Origin: Candidula unifasciata
Lineage: Eukaryota; Mollusca; Gastropoda; Stylommatophora; Geomitridae
DNA: 64,000 bases
Reading direction: 5' to 3'
NCBI GenBank assembly: GCA_905116865.2
Contig: CAJHNH020008539.1
Coordinates: forward strand, 339,501-403,500
Shown here: positions 1 through 12,800 of the stretch, one piece after another
Layout: each line of letters starts with the position of its first letter
Numbering within the stretch: position 1 is the stretch's first letter
Made by a program: the position numbers and the translations under genes
Notes under the pieces: model-generated
What the model was told of the DNA's origin: nothing
Databases searched by the model: none
Seen by the model: the letters and a program-made list of their open reading frames with translations, nothing else

Positions 1-230
1 GGCACTTCTACATCAGCTGACTGGGAACCTCTACAATACTTCAGTTCCCCAAGATGCTCACAGCAAGTCAGCCATGTCAAGGAATTCTACGATGACTGGC
101 ACGGCTCTCAACTCTTTGAGTCCCATCAGCACACAGCCGCTAGCCCACATCTACCAAATGTCACTCCTCGTAATAAGAATCGCTGTCTTGTTTCAGTAGT
201 GAACATGAGGGCCACAGGCTTCATCACCCA
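1..230. other. Left edge, unassigned, presumably CLP1 intron or flank
   Basis: Plus frame 1 is open from base 1 to a TAG near 265, and one minus frame is also open for about 40 codons. Neither matches the missing CLP1 C-terminus or any family I recognise. I treat it as unassigned sequence. Confidence 0.2.
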
Positions 231-651
231 AGACAAGCTTTCCTACAGAGAAACACACAGCTAGACAAGCTTTCCTACAGAGGAACACACAGCTAGACAA
301 GCTCCCCCACAGAGGAACACAGCTAGACAAGCTTTCCTACAGAGGAACACACAGCTAGACAAGCTTTCCTACAGAGGAACACACAGCTAGACAAGCTTTC
401 ATACAGAGGAACACACAGCTAGACAAGCTTTCCTACAGAGGAACACACAGCTAGACAAGCTTTCCTACAGAGGAACACACAGCTAGACAAGCTTTCCTAC
501 AGAGGAACACACAGCTAGATAAGCTTTCCTACAGAGGAACACACAGCTAGATAAGCTCCCCTACAGAGGAACACACAGCTAGACAAGCTCCCCTACAGAG
601 GAACACACAGCTAGATAAGCTCCCCCGCAGAGGAACACACAGCTAGACAAG
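231..651. repeat. Minisatellite, 32-bp unit, about 13 copies
   Basis: Tandem units with core AGCTTTCCTACAGAGGAAC, with a few C-rich variants near the right end (AGCTCCCC). It lies in the CLP1 intron after exon 11. Read in the CLP1 sense each unit contains TGTTCCTCTGTAG, a pyrimidine tract plus AG resembling a 3' splice site. Confidence 0.95.
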
Positions 652-752
652 CTCAGGGGTTGGCGGGGTGAAAGGGTGAACCTAACTTGTGGCCGGCTTG
701 TCTCTATGAACTGACAAACACAACAAACAAACAACACTAACTACAGACTCAC

Positions 753-833
753 TAGGGACCAGTGGCACCAGTTTGGTCTGACTGTCCTGGGATTTCATCC
801 CCAATGGCAGGCAGGATTCTGGCAGTGATGGAG
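753..833 (-). CDS. CLP1: CLP1 coding exon 11 (last one in window)
   Basis: Residues 325-351 (81 nt, enters and leaves in phase 1). The acceptor is TTTTAACAG and the donor GTGAGT. It encodes the conserved CLP1 segment containing SCLPLGM and TKLVP, in the C-terminal domain. The following exon or exons lie beyond base 1. Confidence 0.93.
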
Positions 834-3800
834 CTGTTAAAAGCACCAAAGAAAACAATGTAACAAGCAGTTCATATGATTAATAATACACTGATACACT
901 GTCGATGATGGTTCTACAAATATGGATTGGAATAACTTCTTTCCCTTCTGCAGACGTGGCCTGGAGAAGACAATGGCAATCAGCACGAATCCTGCTTGCA
1001 GCCTCTGCGACTGATGTGCCTCAAACATGGCCTCTGTCTTGTCCGGGTGGCATCTGTCTTGTCCGGGTGGCATCTGTCTGTCTTGTCCGGGTGGCATCTG
1101 TCTTGTCTGGGTGGCATCTGTCTGTCTTGTCCAGGTGGCATCTGTCTGTCTTGTCCGGGTGGCATCTGTCTGTCTTGTCCGGGTGGCATCTGTCTGTCTT
1201 GTCGGGGTGGCATCTGTCTGTCTTGTCGGGGTGGCATCTGTCTGTCTTGTCGGGGTGGCATCTGTCTGTCTTGTCCGGGTGGCATCTGTCTGTCTTGTTC
1301 GGGTGGCATCTGTCTGTCTTGTCCGGGTGGCATATGTCTGTCTTGTCCGGGTGGCATCTGTCTGTCTTGTCCGAGTGGCATCTGTCTTGTCCGGGTGGCA
1401 TCTGTCTTGTCCAGGTGGCATCTGTCTTGTCCAGGTGGCATCTGTCTTGTCCAGGTGGCATCTGTCTTGTCCAGGTGGCATCTGTCTTGTCCGGGTGGCA
1501 TCTGTCTTGTCCGGGTGGCATCTGTATTGTCCGGGTGGCATCTGTCTGTCTTGTCTGGGTGGCATCTGTCTGTCTTGTCTGGGTGGCATCTGTCTGTCTT
1601 GCCCGGGTGGCATCTGTCTTGTCCGGGTTGCTTTGATGAAAGATCTTGGCTTATCCCCAGGTACCATCATCAGCTAGTCTTGTCAAATACTGGCCCTCTC
1701 TTCACAGTTTGTTGACAACATGGTGACTGTTTCCAAGTCTAGCTATTTCCCACTCTCTTGTGCAGGACCAAACCTGGCCCACAGATAACTACCAGTTGTA
1801 CTGAATGATTCTCTCTATGCTGGGGCTCCGCCCTCTGGCCCCTGACGATCCCTATTTTCAAAATTATGGTTCCTGGGTAAACTGTTGAATATCCCTGCCC
1901 TAGTAAGCCCCCAGTTGCCTACTTCTAAGATTGTCGTGGATAGCTGTGGATTTAACTGTCTTACTATTACATTGACTTCAAGTGGTCCCCAAACATTGAC
2001 CTGAAAATTAACAATACTCAAGAGATGTGTTCTTGTCCAGGCTACATACAGTACACACTAACAGCAGAGAAGCTTACCTCCGACTTTGAAGATTTTCACA
2101 TCATTAAACCTGACATCAAAGCTGTGTGGGAAGAAGTTGTTCTTCAACCCATAGAAATATTCTCGGATTCTGTTGTCTCTGGATTCTGCCCTGGTGGCTT
2201 GGGATCTTTCCACAACCTGAGAAGCCAGATATGAAGATTCTAATTAATGAAAGACCTTCAAGAAAGTTTGCCAGTGACACGAGTTCAGGAATTGTGCCTG
2301 GAACAGAGTTGATGCACTGTGCTCACATGAGAGTTCAGGAATCGTGCCTGGAACAGAGTTGATGCACTGTGCTCACATGAGAGTTCAGGAATCGTGTCTG
2401 GAACAGAGTTGATGCACTGTGCTCACATGAGAGTTCAGGAATTGTGCCTGGAACAGAGTTGATGCACTGGGCTCACATGAGAGTTCAGGAATCGTGCCTG
2501 GAACAGAGTTGATGCACTGTGCTCACATGAGAGTTTAGGAATCGTGCCTGGAACAGAGTTGATGCACTGTGCTCACAATGGGAGATTAGAACAATTCTGG
2601 AGCCAGATGTAATTAGTGTTGCTTCACACGCCAAACCACTGAGAGAGAATCTGTCACCTCTAAGGGGTGGAGCTTAGGCTGCCTACATCCTGTCTGTCAC
2701 CTCTGGATGGAGCTTAGGCTGCCTACATCCTGTCTGTCACCTCTGGATGGAGCTTAGGCTGTCCATGTCCTTCTGTCTGTCATCTCTGGATGGAGCTTAG
2801 GCTGTCCATGTCCTTCTGTCTGTCATCTCTGGGTGGAGCTTAGGCTGTCCATGTCCTTCTGTCTGTCATCTCTGGGTGGAGCTTAGGCTTAGGCTGTCCA
2901 TGTCCTTCTGTCACCTCTGGGTGGAGCTTAGGCTTAGGCTGTCCATGTCCTTCTGTCTGTCACCTCTCAATGGAGCTTAGGCTGTCCATGTCCTTCTGTC
3001 TGTCACCTCTGGATGGATCTTAGGCTGTCCATGTCCTTCTGTCTGTCATCTCTGGGTGGAGCTTAGGCTGTCCATGTCCTTCTGTCTGTCATCTCTGGGT
3101 GGAGCTTAGGCTGTCCATGTCCTTCTGTCTGTCATCTCTGGGTGGAGCTTAGGCTGTCCATGTCCTTCTGTCTGTCACCTCTCAATGGAGCTTAGGCTGT
3201 CCATGTCCTTCTGTCTGTCACCTCTGGATGGAGCTTAGGCTGTCCATGTCCTTCTGTCTGTCATCTCTGGGTGGAGCTTAGGCTGTCCATGTCCTTCTGT
3301 CTGTTACCTCTCAATGGAGCTTAGGCTGTCCATGTCCTTCTGTCTGTCACCTCTCAATGGAGCTTAGGCTGTCCATGTCCTTCTGTCTGTCACCTCTCAA
3401 TGGAGCTTAGGCTGTCCATGTCCTTCTGTCTGTCACCTCTGGATGGATCTTAGGCTGTCCATGTCCTTCTGTCTGTCATCTCTGGGTGGAGCTTAGGCTG
3501 TCCATGTCCTTCTGTCTGTCATCTCTGGGTGGAGCTTAGGCTGTCCATGTCCTTCTGTCTGTCATCTCTGGGTGGAGCTTAGGCTGTCCATGTCCTTCTG
3601 TCTGTCATCTCTGGGTGGAGCTTAGGCTGTCCATGTCCTTCTGTCTGTCACCTCTCAATGGAGCTTAGGCTGTCCATGTCCTTCTGTCTGTCACCTCTGG
3701 ATGGAGCTTAGGCTGTCCATGTCCTTCTGTCTGTCATCTCTGGGTGGAGCTTAGGCTGTCCATGTCCTTCTGTCTGTCACCTCTCAATGGAGCTTAGGCT

Positions 3801-6800
3801 GTCCATGTCCTTCTGTCTGTCACCTCTCAATGGAGCTTAGGCTGTCCATGTCCTTCTGTCTGTCACCTCTGGATGGAGCTTAGGCTGTCCATGTCCTTCT
3901 GTCTGTCATCTCTGGGTGGAGCTTAGGCTGTCCATGTCCTTCTGTCTGTCATCTCTGGGTGGAGCTTAGGCTTAGGCTGTCCATGTCCTTCTGTCTGTCA
4001 TCTCTGGGTGGATCTTAGGCTGTCCATGTCCTTCTGTCTGTCACCTCTCATGGAGCTTAGGCTGTCCATGTCCTTCTGTCTGTCACCTCTCAATGGAGCT
4101 TAGGCTGTCCATGTCCTTCTGTCTGTCATCTCTGGGTGGAGCTTAGGCTGTCCATGTCCTTCTGTCTGTCACCTCTCAATGGAGCTTAGGCTGTCCATGT
4201 CCTTCTGTCTGTCAAGGTGGAGCTTAGGCTGTCCATGTCCTTCTGTCTGTCACCTCTGGGTGGAGCTTAGGCTGTCCATGTCCTTCAGTCACCTCTGGGT
4301 GGAGCTTAGGCTGTCCATGTCCTTCTGTCTGTCACCTCTGGGTGGATCTTAGGCTGTCCATGTCCTTCTGTCTGTCACCTCTGGGTGGAGCTTAGGCTTA
4401 GGCTGTCATGTCCTTCTGATCACTCTGGGTGGATCTTAGGCTGTCCATGTCCTTCTGTCTGTCATCTCTGGGTGGATCTTAGGCTGTCCATGTCCTTCTG
4501 TCTGTCATCTCTGGGTGGAGCTTAGGCTTAGGCTGTCCATGTCCTTCTGTCTGTCATCTCTGGGTGGATCTTAGGCTGTCCATGTCCTTCTGTCTGTCAT
4601 CTCTGGGTGGAGCTTAGGCTGTCCATGTCCTTCTGTCTGTCATCTCTGGGTGGAGCTTAGGCTGTCCACGTCCTTCTGTCTGTCACCTCTGGGTGGATCT
4701 TAGGCTGTCCATGTCCTTCTGTCTGTCACCTCTGGGTGGATCTTAGGCTGTCCATGTCCTTCTGTCTGTCACCTCTGGGTGGATCTTAGGCTGTCCATGT
4801 CCTTCTGTCTGTCATCTCTGGGTGGATCTTAGGCTGTCCATGTCCTTCTTTCTGTCACTCAGCTTAGGCTGTCCATGTCCTTCTGTCTGTCATCTCTGGG
4901 TGGAGCTTAGGCTGTCCATGTCCTTCTGTCTGTCATCTCTGGGTGGAGCTTAGGCTGTCCATGTCCTTCTGTCTGTCATCTCTGGATGGATCTTAGGCTG
5001 TCCATGTCCTTCTGTCTGTCACCTCTGGGTGGATCTTAGGCTGTCCATGTCCTTCTGTCTGTCATCTCTGGGTGGATCTTAGGCTGTCCATGTCCTTCTT
5101 TCTGTCACCTCTCAATGGAGCTTAGGCTGTCCATGTCCTTCTGTCTGTCATCTCTGGGTGGAGCTTAGGCTGTCCATGTCCTTCTGTCTGTCACCTCTGG
5201 GTGGATCTTAGGCTGTCCATGTCCTTCTGTCTCTCACCTCTGGGTGGATCTTAGGCTGTCCATGTCCTTCTGTCTCTCACCTCTGGGTGGATCTTAGGCT
5301 GTCCATGTCCTTCTGTCTGTCACCTCTCAATGGAGCTTAGGCTGTCCATGTCCTTCTGTCTGTCACCTCTCAATGGAGCTTAGGCTGTCCATGTCCTTCT
5401 GTCTGTCACCTCTGGGTGGAGCTTAGGCTGTCCATGTCCTTCTGTCTGTCACCTCTCAATGGAGCTTAGGCTGTCCACCTTCTTCTGCCTCTTATCTCTG
5501 GATGAACAATTGAATAAAAGGAAATATCTAAACATACTTCTGCGACAATGAAGGTTTCAGAACAGGACATGCAGAAGTTCAAGCCATCAAGAAAGCGGCA
5601 GAGAAACTTCTAAATACAGGGTATTTTTCACAACCAGTGGTATTCCTGACAGATGCAAAAGCAGTACTTCAGTCACTCCAGTCTGGAAAATTACCAAGCA
5701 TACGGACACTATTATCCGAACTAGGCACCCGCTGTAAATTAGTAATGCAGTTGATACCTTCCCACTGTGGAGTTCCCGGAAACGAAAAAGCTGATAAACT
5801 AGCTAAGGAAGGTGCAACTGAAGAACAACCTAACATACCAGTCTCTTATCAACAGAAGAAAAGAATGATCAAATCAATCAGAATGCCACCGAAACTGGCA
5901 CAAGATGATTACCATATTATGGACAGACCAGAGCAAGTCATTATCCTTCGCCTTAGAACAGGGCACAATCGACTTCACTCCCACATGTACAACAAATTTA
6001 AGATTGGCCAATCAGCCATGTGTACTTGTGGACTGGCACCTGAAACAACAGATCACATTCTTCAAGACTGTCCCAGATTCAACGCTTTCAGGCAAAACCT
6101 TTGGCCAAAAGAGACACTTGTGGAAGTCAAACTTTACGGGCCACTTAGTGAATTACAAAAGACAGTGAAATTCATACTAGAGACAGCTTTGCAGATATAG
6201 ACAATTTATTTCATGCGAACGAAAGAAGAAGAAGAAGAAGAAGAACAGGACAAATGTGTGAAAAATCAGATAGTTTAGTCTGATGCGTATGAGTGCTGTA
6301 GATTGTTTAGTCTGATGCGTATGAGTGCTGTTGATTGTTTAGTCTGATGGGCATGAGTGCTGTAGATTGTTTAGTCTGATGTCCATGAGTGCTGTAGATT
6401 GTTTAGTCTGATGTCCATGAGTGCTGTAGATTGTTTAGTCTGATGTGCATGAGTACTGTAGATTGTTTAGTCTGATGTGCATGAGTGCTGTAGATTGTTT
6501 AGTCTGATGTGCATGAGTGCTGTAGATTGTTTAGTCTGATGGGCATGAGTGCTGTAGATTGTTTAGTCTGATGTGCATGAGTGCTGTAGATTGTTTAGTC
6601 TGATGTGCATGAGTGCTGTAGATTGTTTAGTCTGATGTCCATGAGTGCTGTAGATTGGTTAGACTGATGGGTATGAGTGCTGTAGATTGTTTAGTCTGAT
6701 GTGCATGAGTGCTGTAGATTGTTTAGTCTGATGTGCATGAGTGCTGTAGATTGTTTAGTCTGATGGGCATGAGTGCTGTAGATTGTTTAGTCTGATGTGC

Positions 6801-9800
6801 ATGAGTGCTGTAGATTGTTTAGTCTGATGTGCATGAGTGCTGTAGATTGTTTAGTCTGATGTCCATGAGTGCTGTAGATTGGTTAGTCTGATGTGCATGA
6901 GTGCTGTAGATTGATTAGTCTGATGTGCATGAGTGCTGTAGATTGTTTAGTCTGATGTGCATGAGTGCTGTAGATTGTTTAGTCTGATGCGCATGAGTGC
7001 TGTAGATTGTTTAGTCTGATGCGCATGAGTGCTGTAGATTGGTTAGACTGATGGGTATGAGTGCTGTAGATTGTTTAGTCTGATGTGCATGAGTGCTGTA
7101 AACTGCATCTATCAGAGATACACTGTGTTGTGGAAGTTACAGTCAGTATTAGAGATACATTGTGTTGTGGAAGTTACAGTCAGTATCAGAAATACACTGT
7201 GGAAGTTACAGTCAGTATCAGAAATACACTGTGGAAGTTACAGTCAGTATCAGAGATACACTGTGGAAGTTACAGTCAGTATCAGAGATACACTGTGGTG
7301 TGGAAGTTACAGTCAGTATCAAAGATACACTGTGGTGTGGAAGTTACAGTCAGTATCAAAGATACACTGTGGTGTGGAAGTTACAGTCAGTATCAAAGAT
7401 ACACTGTGTTGCGGAAGTTAGTCAGTATAAGAGATACACTGCGTTGCGGAAGTTAGTCAGTATAAGAGATATACTGTGTTGCGGAAGCTAGTCAGTATCA
7501 GAGAAACACTATGTTGCGGAAGCTACAGTCAGTATCAGAGAAACACTGTGGTGTGGAAGCTATAGTCAGTATCAGAGAAACACTGTGGTGTGGAAGCTAT
7601 ATTCAGTATCAGAGAAACACTGTGTTGCGGAAGCTAGTCATTATCAGAGAAACACTATGTTGCGGAAGCTATAGTCAGTATCAGAGAAACATTGTGGTGT
7701 GGAAGCTAGTCAGTATCAGAGAAACACTGTGGTGTGGAAGTTACTGCCATCACATTATCTGGAAATATTACAACGGAAAAGAAATGAAAGCTTTGCTTAC
7801 CCCTCCAGACTTGGGTAGCAACACAATCTTCACAAAATCTGGCAGATCACCCTTGAGCTGGTTGTAAAGTCGCTCCTGATCCAAGACGCAAATTACATCC
7901 ACTGTACAAAGACATGATAGATAAACAATTCATACAGATGATTCAACAGCAAGGGGTCAGATGGTTTGGGAATGTGCTATGAGAATCCTCTGTTGTCAAC
8001 TGTCACATAGAGCCACACTAAAATGTCTTCCTCGTGGCGTTTGTTTTTCTATGCCCACTGAAGAACGATCTGACTGTTTTCTGAGAAATTATTCAGCCTG
8101 GAGGCTTTTTCCAGGCTGTCTCATGAATCCCTTGGAGTCATCTGAACGACTGATATGCAGTCACCCAGGACAACAATCTTGTTTTTTATTTTTCTTTCTT
8201 CATGCAGTTTTTTTGCATCAATAATTGCTTGCTGCTTTGCTCTTAACCCCCTGGACACGATGCGGCTGCAGAAATATTGGCCTGACACAAAGCAGCCAAA
8301 AGGATGATTGGGCCAATCGGTCAGCCCTATGTAATACAAGCCTTGAGACTGGCTAGCAGGTTTTCGTACCAGCTAATCAGATTGCTTTTCACGTGTTCAG
8401 TAATTTTATATCACATTTTTTCTCGGGTTACCTGTGCCCAACAAAGACGAAAAGGATTGTTGCGGCTTGGCAACCAAAACATAGCTCGAGGCAGGTAAAT
8501 GAGTACAAAACATAGCTGGAGGCAGGTAAATGAGTACAAAACATAGCTCGAGGCAGGTAAATGAGTAGAACCATGTGCAAGACATGTCTCCAAGGGCCTT
8601 AATTCCCAAAACACAAGTGTTAGGTCTCATTCAAGCTTCATCCATCAAAACACAAGTGTTAGGTCTCATTCAAGCTTCATCCATCAAAACAAGTGTTAGG
8701 TCTCATTCAAGCTTCATCCATCAAAACACAAGTGTTAGGTCTCATTCAAGCTTCATCCATCAAAACATTACCTCCACATTTTTTTTTAGGTTAGTCATGT
8801 TTGTTCCCGTGTTAAAAATAAAAATGAATGCATAAATTATGCAAATCTGAATAGTTAATTTGAATAAATGTTGAGATTTCAGTTTGATTCACAAATATTC
8901 TGTTAGCTCATTCAATTGTCTACACAAATATATAGTTTTCTATGTTAATTAAATCCTTTTTTTTTTTGTATATAAACTGTGAGAATCCCCTCCTGAAGGC
9001 TTCAAAAAGCTTCTGTCTCCAGAGAGTTAAGTTTGTTGAGTTTCCCAGAGGCACATGAATGTGTCAGTGTGACCCCATCTTGTAGCATGATGACCGAACC
9101 AACCTGCTCTGCCTTGTGCTGCTCCATCCAGGGATCCATCAGTGTACATGCAAACCCATTCGGGTTTTGGGTAATAGTTTATGAACACGTTCAAAACCTT
9201 ACTTAATAAAACCAAAATGCATCACTGGCTCAACCAGTCAGTGGTCCAAGTTTGAATCCCCAACAGTCATGGGATGTGTGTTTGGGTCCCACACCTCTGA
9301 AGCTGACTTCACTACATAAAAGAATCAATGAATAATTAATTAAAATGTTGAAGAAATTGCAACAGAAGAAAAGCCAGCATCTCACGTAGCAAGCCGAGAC
9401 GCCAGCATCTCACGTAGCAAGCCGAGACCTGACATTCACACGCCTGCAGCAGCACCTGAGACCAGCAGTAGCTGTCTGACACTAGAACATACCCTCGAAG
9501 GCCCCCGCTGCTTGTTTCAATGCCTCGTAGCCAGCTCCTCGGATCCAGCCAGCCGTGTTGATGATCACCCCACTGCAGTTCACTGCAGACAAACACAGTC
9601 AGTATGTACACACACAATTAATCAAAAAAATGATACTCATGTAATCATGGCTAAAACCAAAATGACATATGTGAAGCAAAGTGAGTCATGCAAAGGGGTA
9701 GTGATCATCCATGATTTGGTTAAACTGAAGCATCACCATTGCAAGTCACAGAAACCTCTAGTCACGTATTCATAAAGTCACGCCAACCTGTAGTCAGTTA

Positions 9801-12800
9801 TTTATAAAGTCACAGCAACCTCTAGTCAGGTATTCATATAGTCACGCCAACCTCTAGTCAGATATTCATTAAGTCATGCCAACCTCTAGTCAGATATTCA
9901 TTAAGTCACGCAAACTCTGGCCAGAAATTAATAGTCATGCAAACCTGTAGTCAGGTATTCATAAAGTCACAGAAACCTGTAGTTAGGTATTCATAAAGTC
10001 ACAGAAACCTCTAGTCAGATATTCGTAAAGTCATAACAACCTCTAGTCAAATATTCACATAGTCACAGAAACCTGTAGTCAGATATTCATAAAGTCACAG
10101 AAACCTGTAGTTAGGTATTCATAAAGTCACTGAAACCTGTAGTTAGGTATTCATAAAGTCACAGAAACCTCTAGTCAGATATTCCTAAAGTCATACCAAC
10201 CTCTAGTCAAATATTCACATAGTCACAGAAACCTGTAGTCAGGTATTCATAAAGTCACAGAAACCTGTAGTCTGGTATTCATATACTCACAGAAACCTGT
10301 AGTCAGGTATTCATAAAGTCAAAGAAACCTGTAGTAAGATATTTATAAAGTCACAGTAACCTGTAGTCAGGTATTCATAAAGTCACATAAACCTGTAGTC
10401 AGGTATTCATATAGTCACATAAACCTGTAGTCAGATATTCATAAAGTCACAGAAACCTCTAGTCAGGTATTCATAAAGTCACAGAAACCTCTAGTCAGGT
10501 ATTCATATAGTCACGGAACTCTCTAGTCAGGTATTCATAAAGTCACAGAAACCTCTAGTCAGGTTTTCATAGTCACAGAAACCTCTAGTCAGGTATTCAT
10601 ATAGTCACAGAATCCTCTAGTCAGGTATTCATAAAGTCATATGAACATAAAAACTACTTATAAAACAGAGATATGGGCCTGACCTTTCTTGCTCTGTTCA
10701 CAGCGTACATTGATGATCTCCGCCAGGCGGGACACTAGCATGTTGTAGAGCTGGAAGTTATCGTTGGGACTTTTGTGGCCGTAATGAAACACCAGGGGTG
10801 CAGTCTGCTGGAATCCTTCTTCTACGTCTGCTGTCCTCTCCACTACAAGGGCACCTACAATTGTGAGGACCAGCAAAAGTCATGAACACGCACAAACTGG
10901 CACTTCCTGAAGCCAAATATGTGAAACTGTATGTGTTCTTTATTACTTACAGTATACTTGAGATGTTCAAACAGTGTTTGCAACATAGAAAAAAAGCAAA
11001 TGTGTATGATGTCCCTGTAAAATCATTTATTTTACTCCTCCTCTTCCCTCGACTAAACTTCAGCACTGCTATTTATTGACAGGGAAGCAACAGTAAGTTC
11101 TGAAACTATTTACTTCAACTTCTTCTTTCGTTCGCATGAAATAAATTATCTATATTTGCAAAGCTGTCTCTAGTATGAATTTCACTGTCTTTTGTAATTC
11201 ACTAAGCGGCCCGTAAAGTTTGACTTCCACAAGTGTCTCTTTTGGCCAAAGGTTTTGCCTGAAAGCGTTGAATCTGGGACAGTCTTGAAGGATGTGATCT
11301 GTTGTTTCAGGTGCCAGTCCACAAGTACACATGGCTGATTGGCCAATCTTAAATTTGTTGTAAATGTGGCAGCGAAGTCGATTGTGCCCTGTTCTAAGGC
11401 GAAGGATAATGACTTGCTCTGGTCTGTCCATAATATGGTAATCATCTTGTGCCAGTTTCGGTGGCATTCTGATTGATTTGATCATTCTCTTCTGTTGATA
11501 AGAGACTGGTATGTCAGGTTGTTCTTCAGTTGCACCTTCCTTAGCTAGTTTATCAGCTGTTTCGTTTCCAGGAACTCCACAGTGGGAAGGTATCAACTGC
11601 ATTACTAGTTTACTGCGCTTTCTGCTGACCAATCTGTGTAAACACGGACCCAAAGGTTCTGCGGGTATTCATCATCAAGTAGACTGAGGGTGGCTGTTTT
11701 GCGATGCACACTGTTTTGTTCTTCCTTGTCAAATACCCCTTTCACTTCAGTCTTGATGTGTATTGGAAACTTATACTCCTCTCTCCAGGGGGTCCGTTCT
11801 GGGACAGCATTTAAGGATCTATCAGTTGCAGGTAAATCAGTGGTTTGTCTGCCGAGCCGTTTGGCCTGGTGGATAAAACTACTTCTATTTAGTCGTCCCA
11901 AAGCTAAATTTTGGAATCTTTCATTCATAGGGTGACTGGGAATGCTAAGAAACTTTTCTGCTTGTAAAAGCATCTTGGTGTCCTGCCTGCGTTCACTCAG
12001 TGTCTTATGCTTGGGTCTGGCGAAACACTTTGTGTAAAACTTTACTAAGCATTTTCACGCTACACCCCATGTGGTAACTCCGCAAGCCGGTCCCAAGACG
12101 GGCTGTAAAAGGGAGGCGGGTCTGGCCTGAACCGAGTTTCAGCGTCTCCAAGTAGGGGGAAAACCGTGAATCAGCCGCGGCCTGCAGGGGCCGCAAGGAG
12201 GCAGCCCCCCCACCTGCAAAGGCAAAAAAAGGCCAATCACCTGTTTGCCTTAAACCCCCATTACAAATAATACAGAGAAAAAACCGGCGGGGGTCTTAAC
12301 GGCGGAACGGCAGGCTTACGGACTACGATTTTGGAACATGGAAATAAAGGCTTTTAAAGGGAAAAGGGAAAAGAGTTAGAGGGGAGAGAGGAAAGCAAAA
12401 TTAGGTCTTGGCTCGACTGAAACCAAAAAAAGGGGCAGGAAACCCAAAACACGTGGAAGTATGCTGCCTTTTCATGGTGTCCCTATGACGGAGAGAGCCA
12501 AGGGGGGTGTTTGGGGTATTTGGCCAGAATCAAGTTTGAAAATCAAGGGGTGGGAAAACATTCAGGCGAAAATGGGTAGATCTGAAAAAAAGAAGATTTT
12601 AAAAATTTTTAATTTTGTCCTTGTGTACGGGCCAAAATGAAAAGAGCGAGTAGATGTTAAAAAAGATTCTTTTAACTGCCCCAAAGACCATAGAGACTGT
12701 CCAGAAATTATCCCCTAGGAGATCTAAATGCCAGAGTAGGGGAAAAGACACTTTAAAGGGGTGGAGTATCGGGAATATGGTGAAGATGTTTTGGATAAAG

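Noticed and set aside
1..234. Open plus-strand frame at the left edge as a neighbouring gene
   Set aside because: No recognised homology, no splice context visible, and the stop is reached inside the minisatellite. Kept only as unassigned.
837..1715. Overlapping open frames over the 20/24-bp repeat
   Set aside because: Frames are open on both strands solely because of the repeat. The region is CLP1 intron 10.
9568..9582. Alternative CLP1 exon 8 acceptor at the inner CTGCAG
   Set aside because: With the incoming phase it produces a stop within three codons. The outer CAG keeps the frame and the CLP1-like residues.
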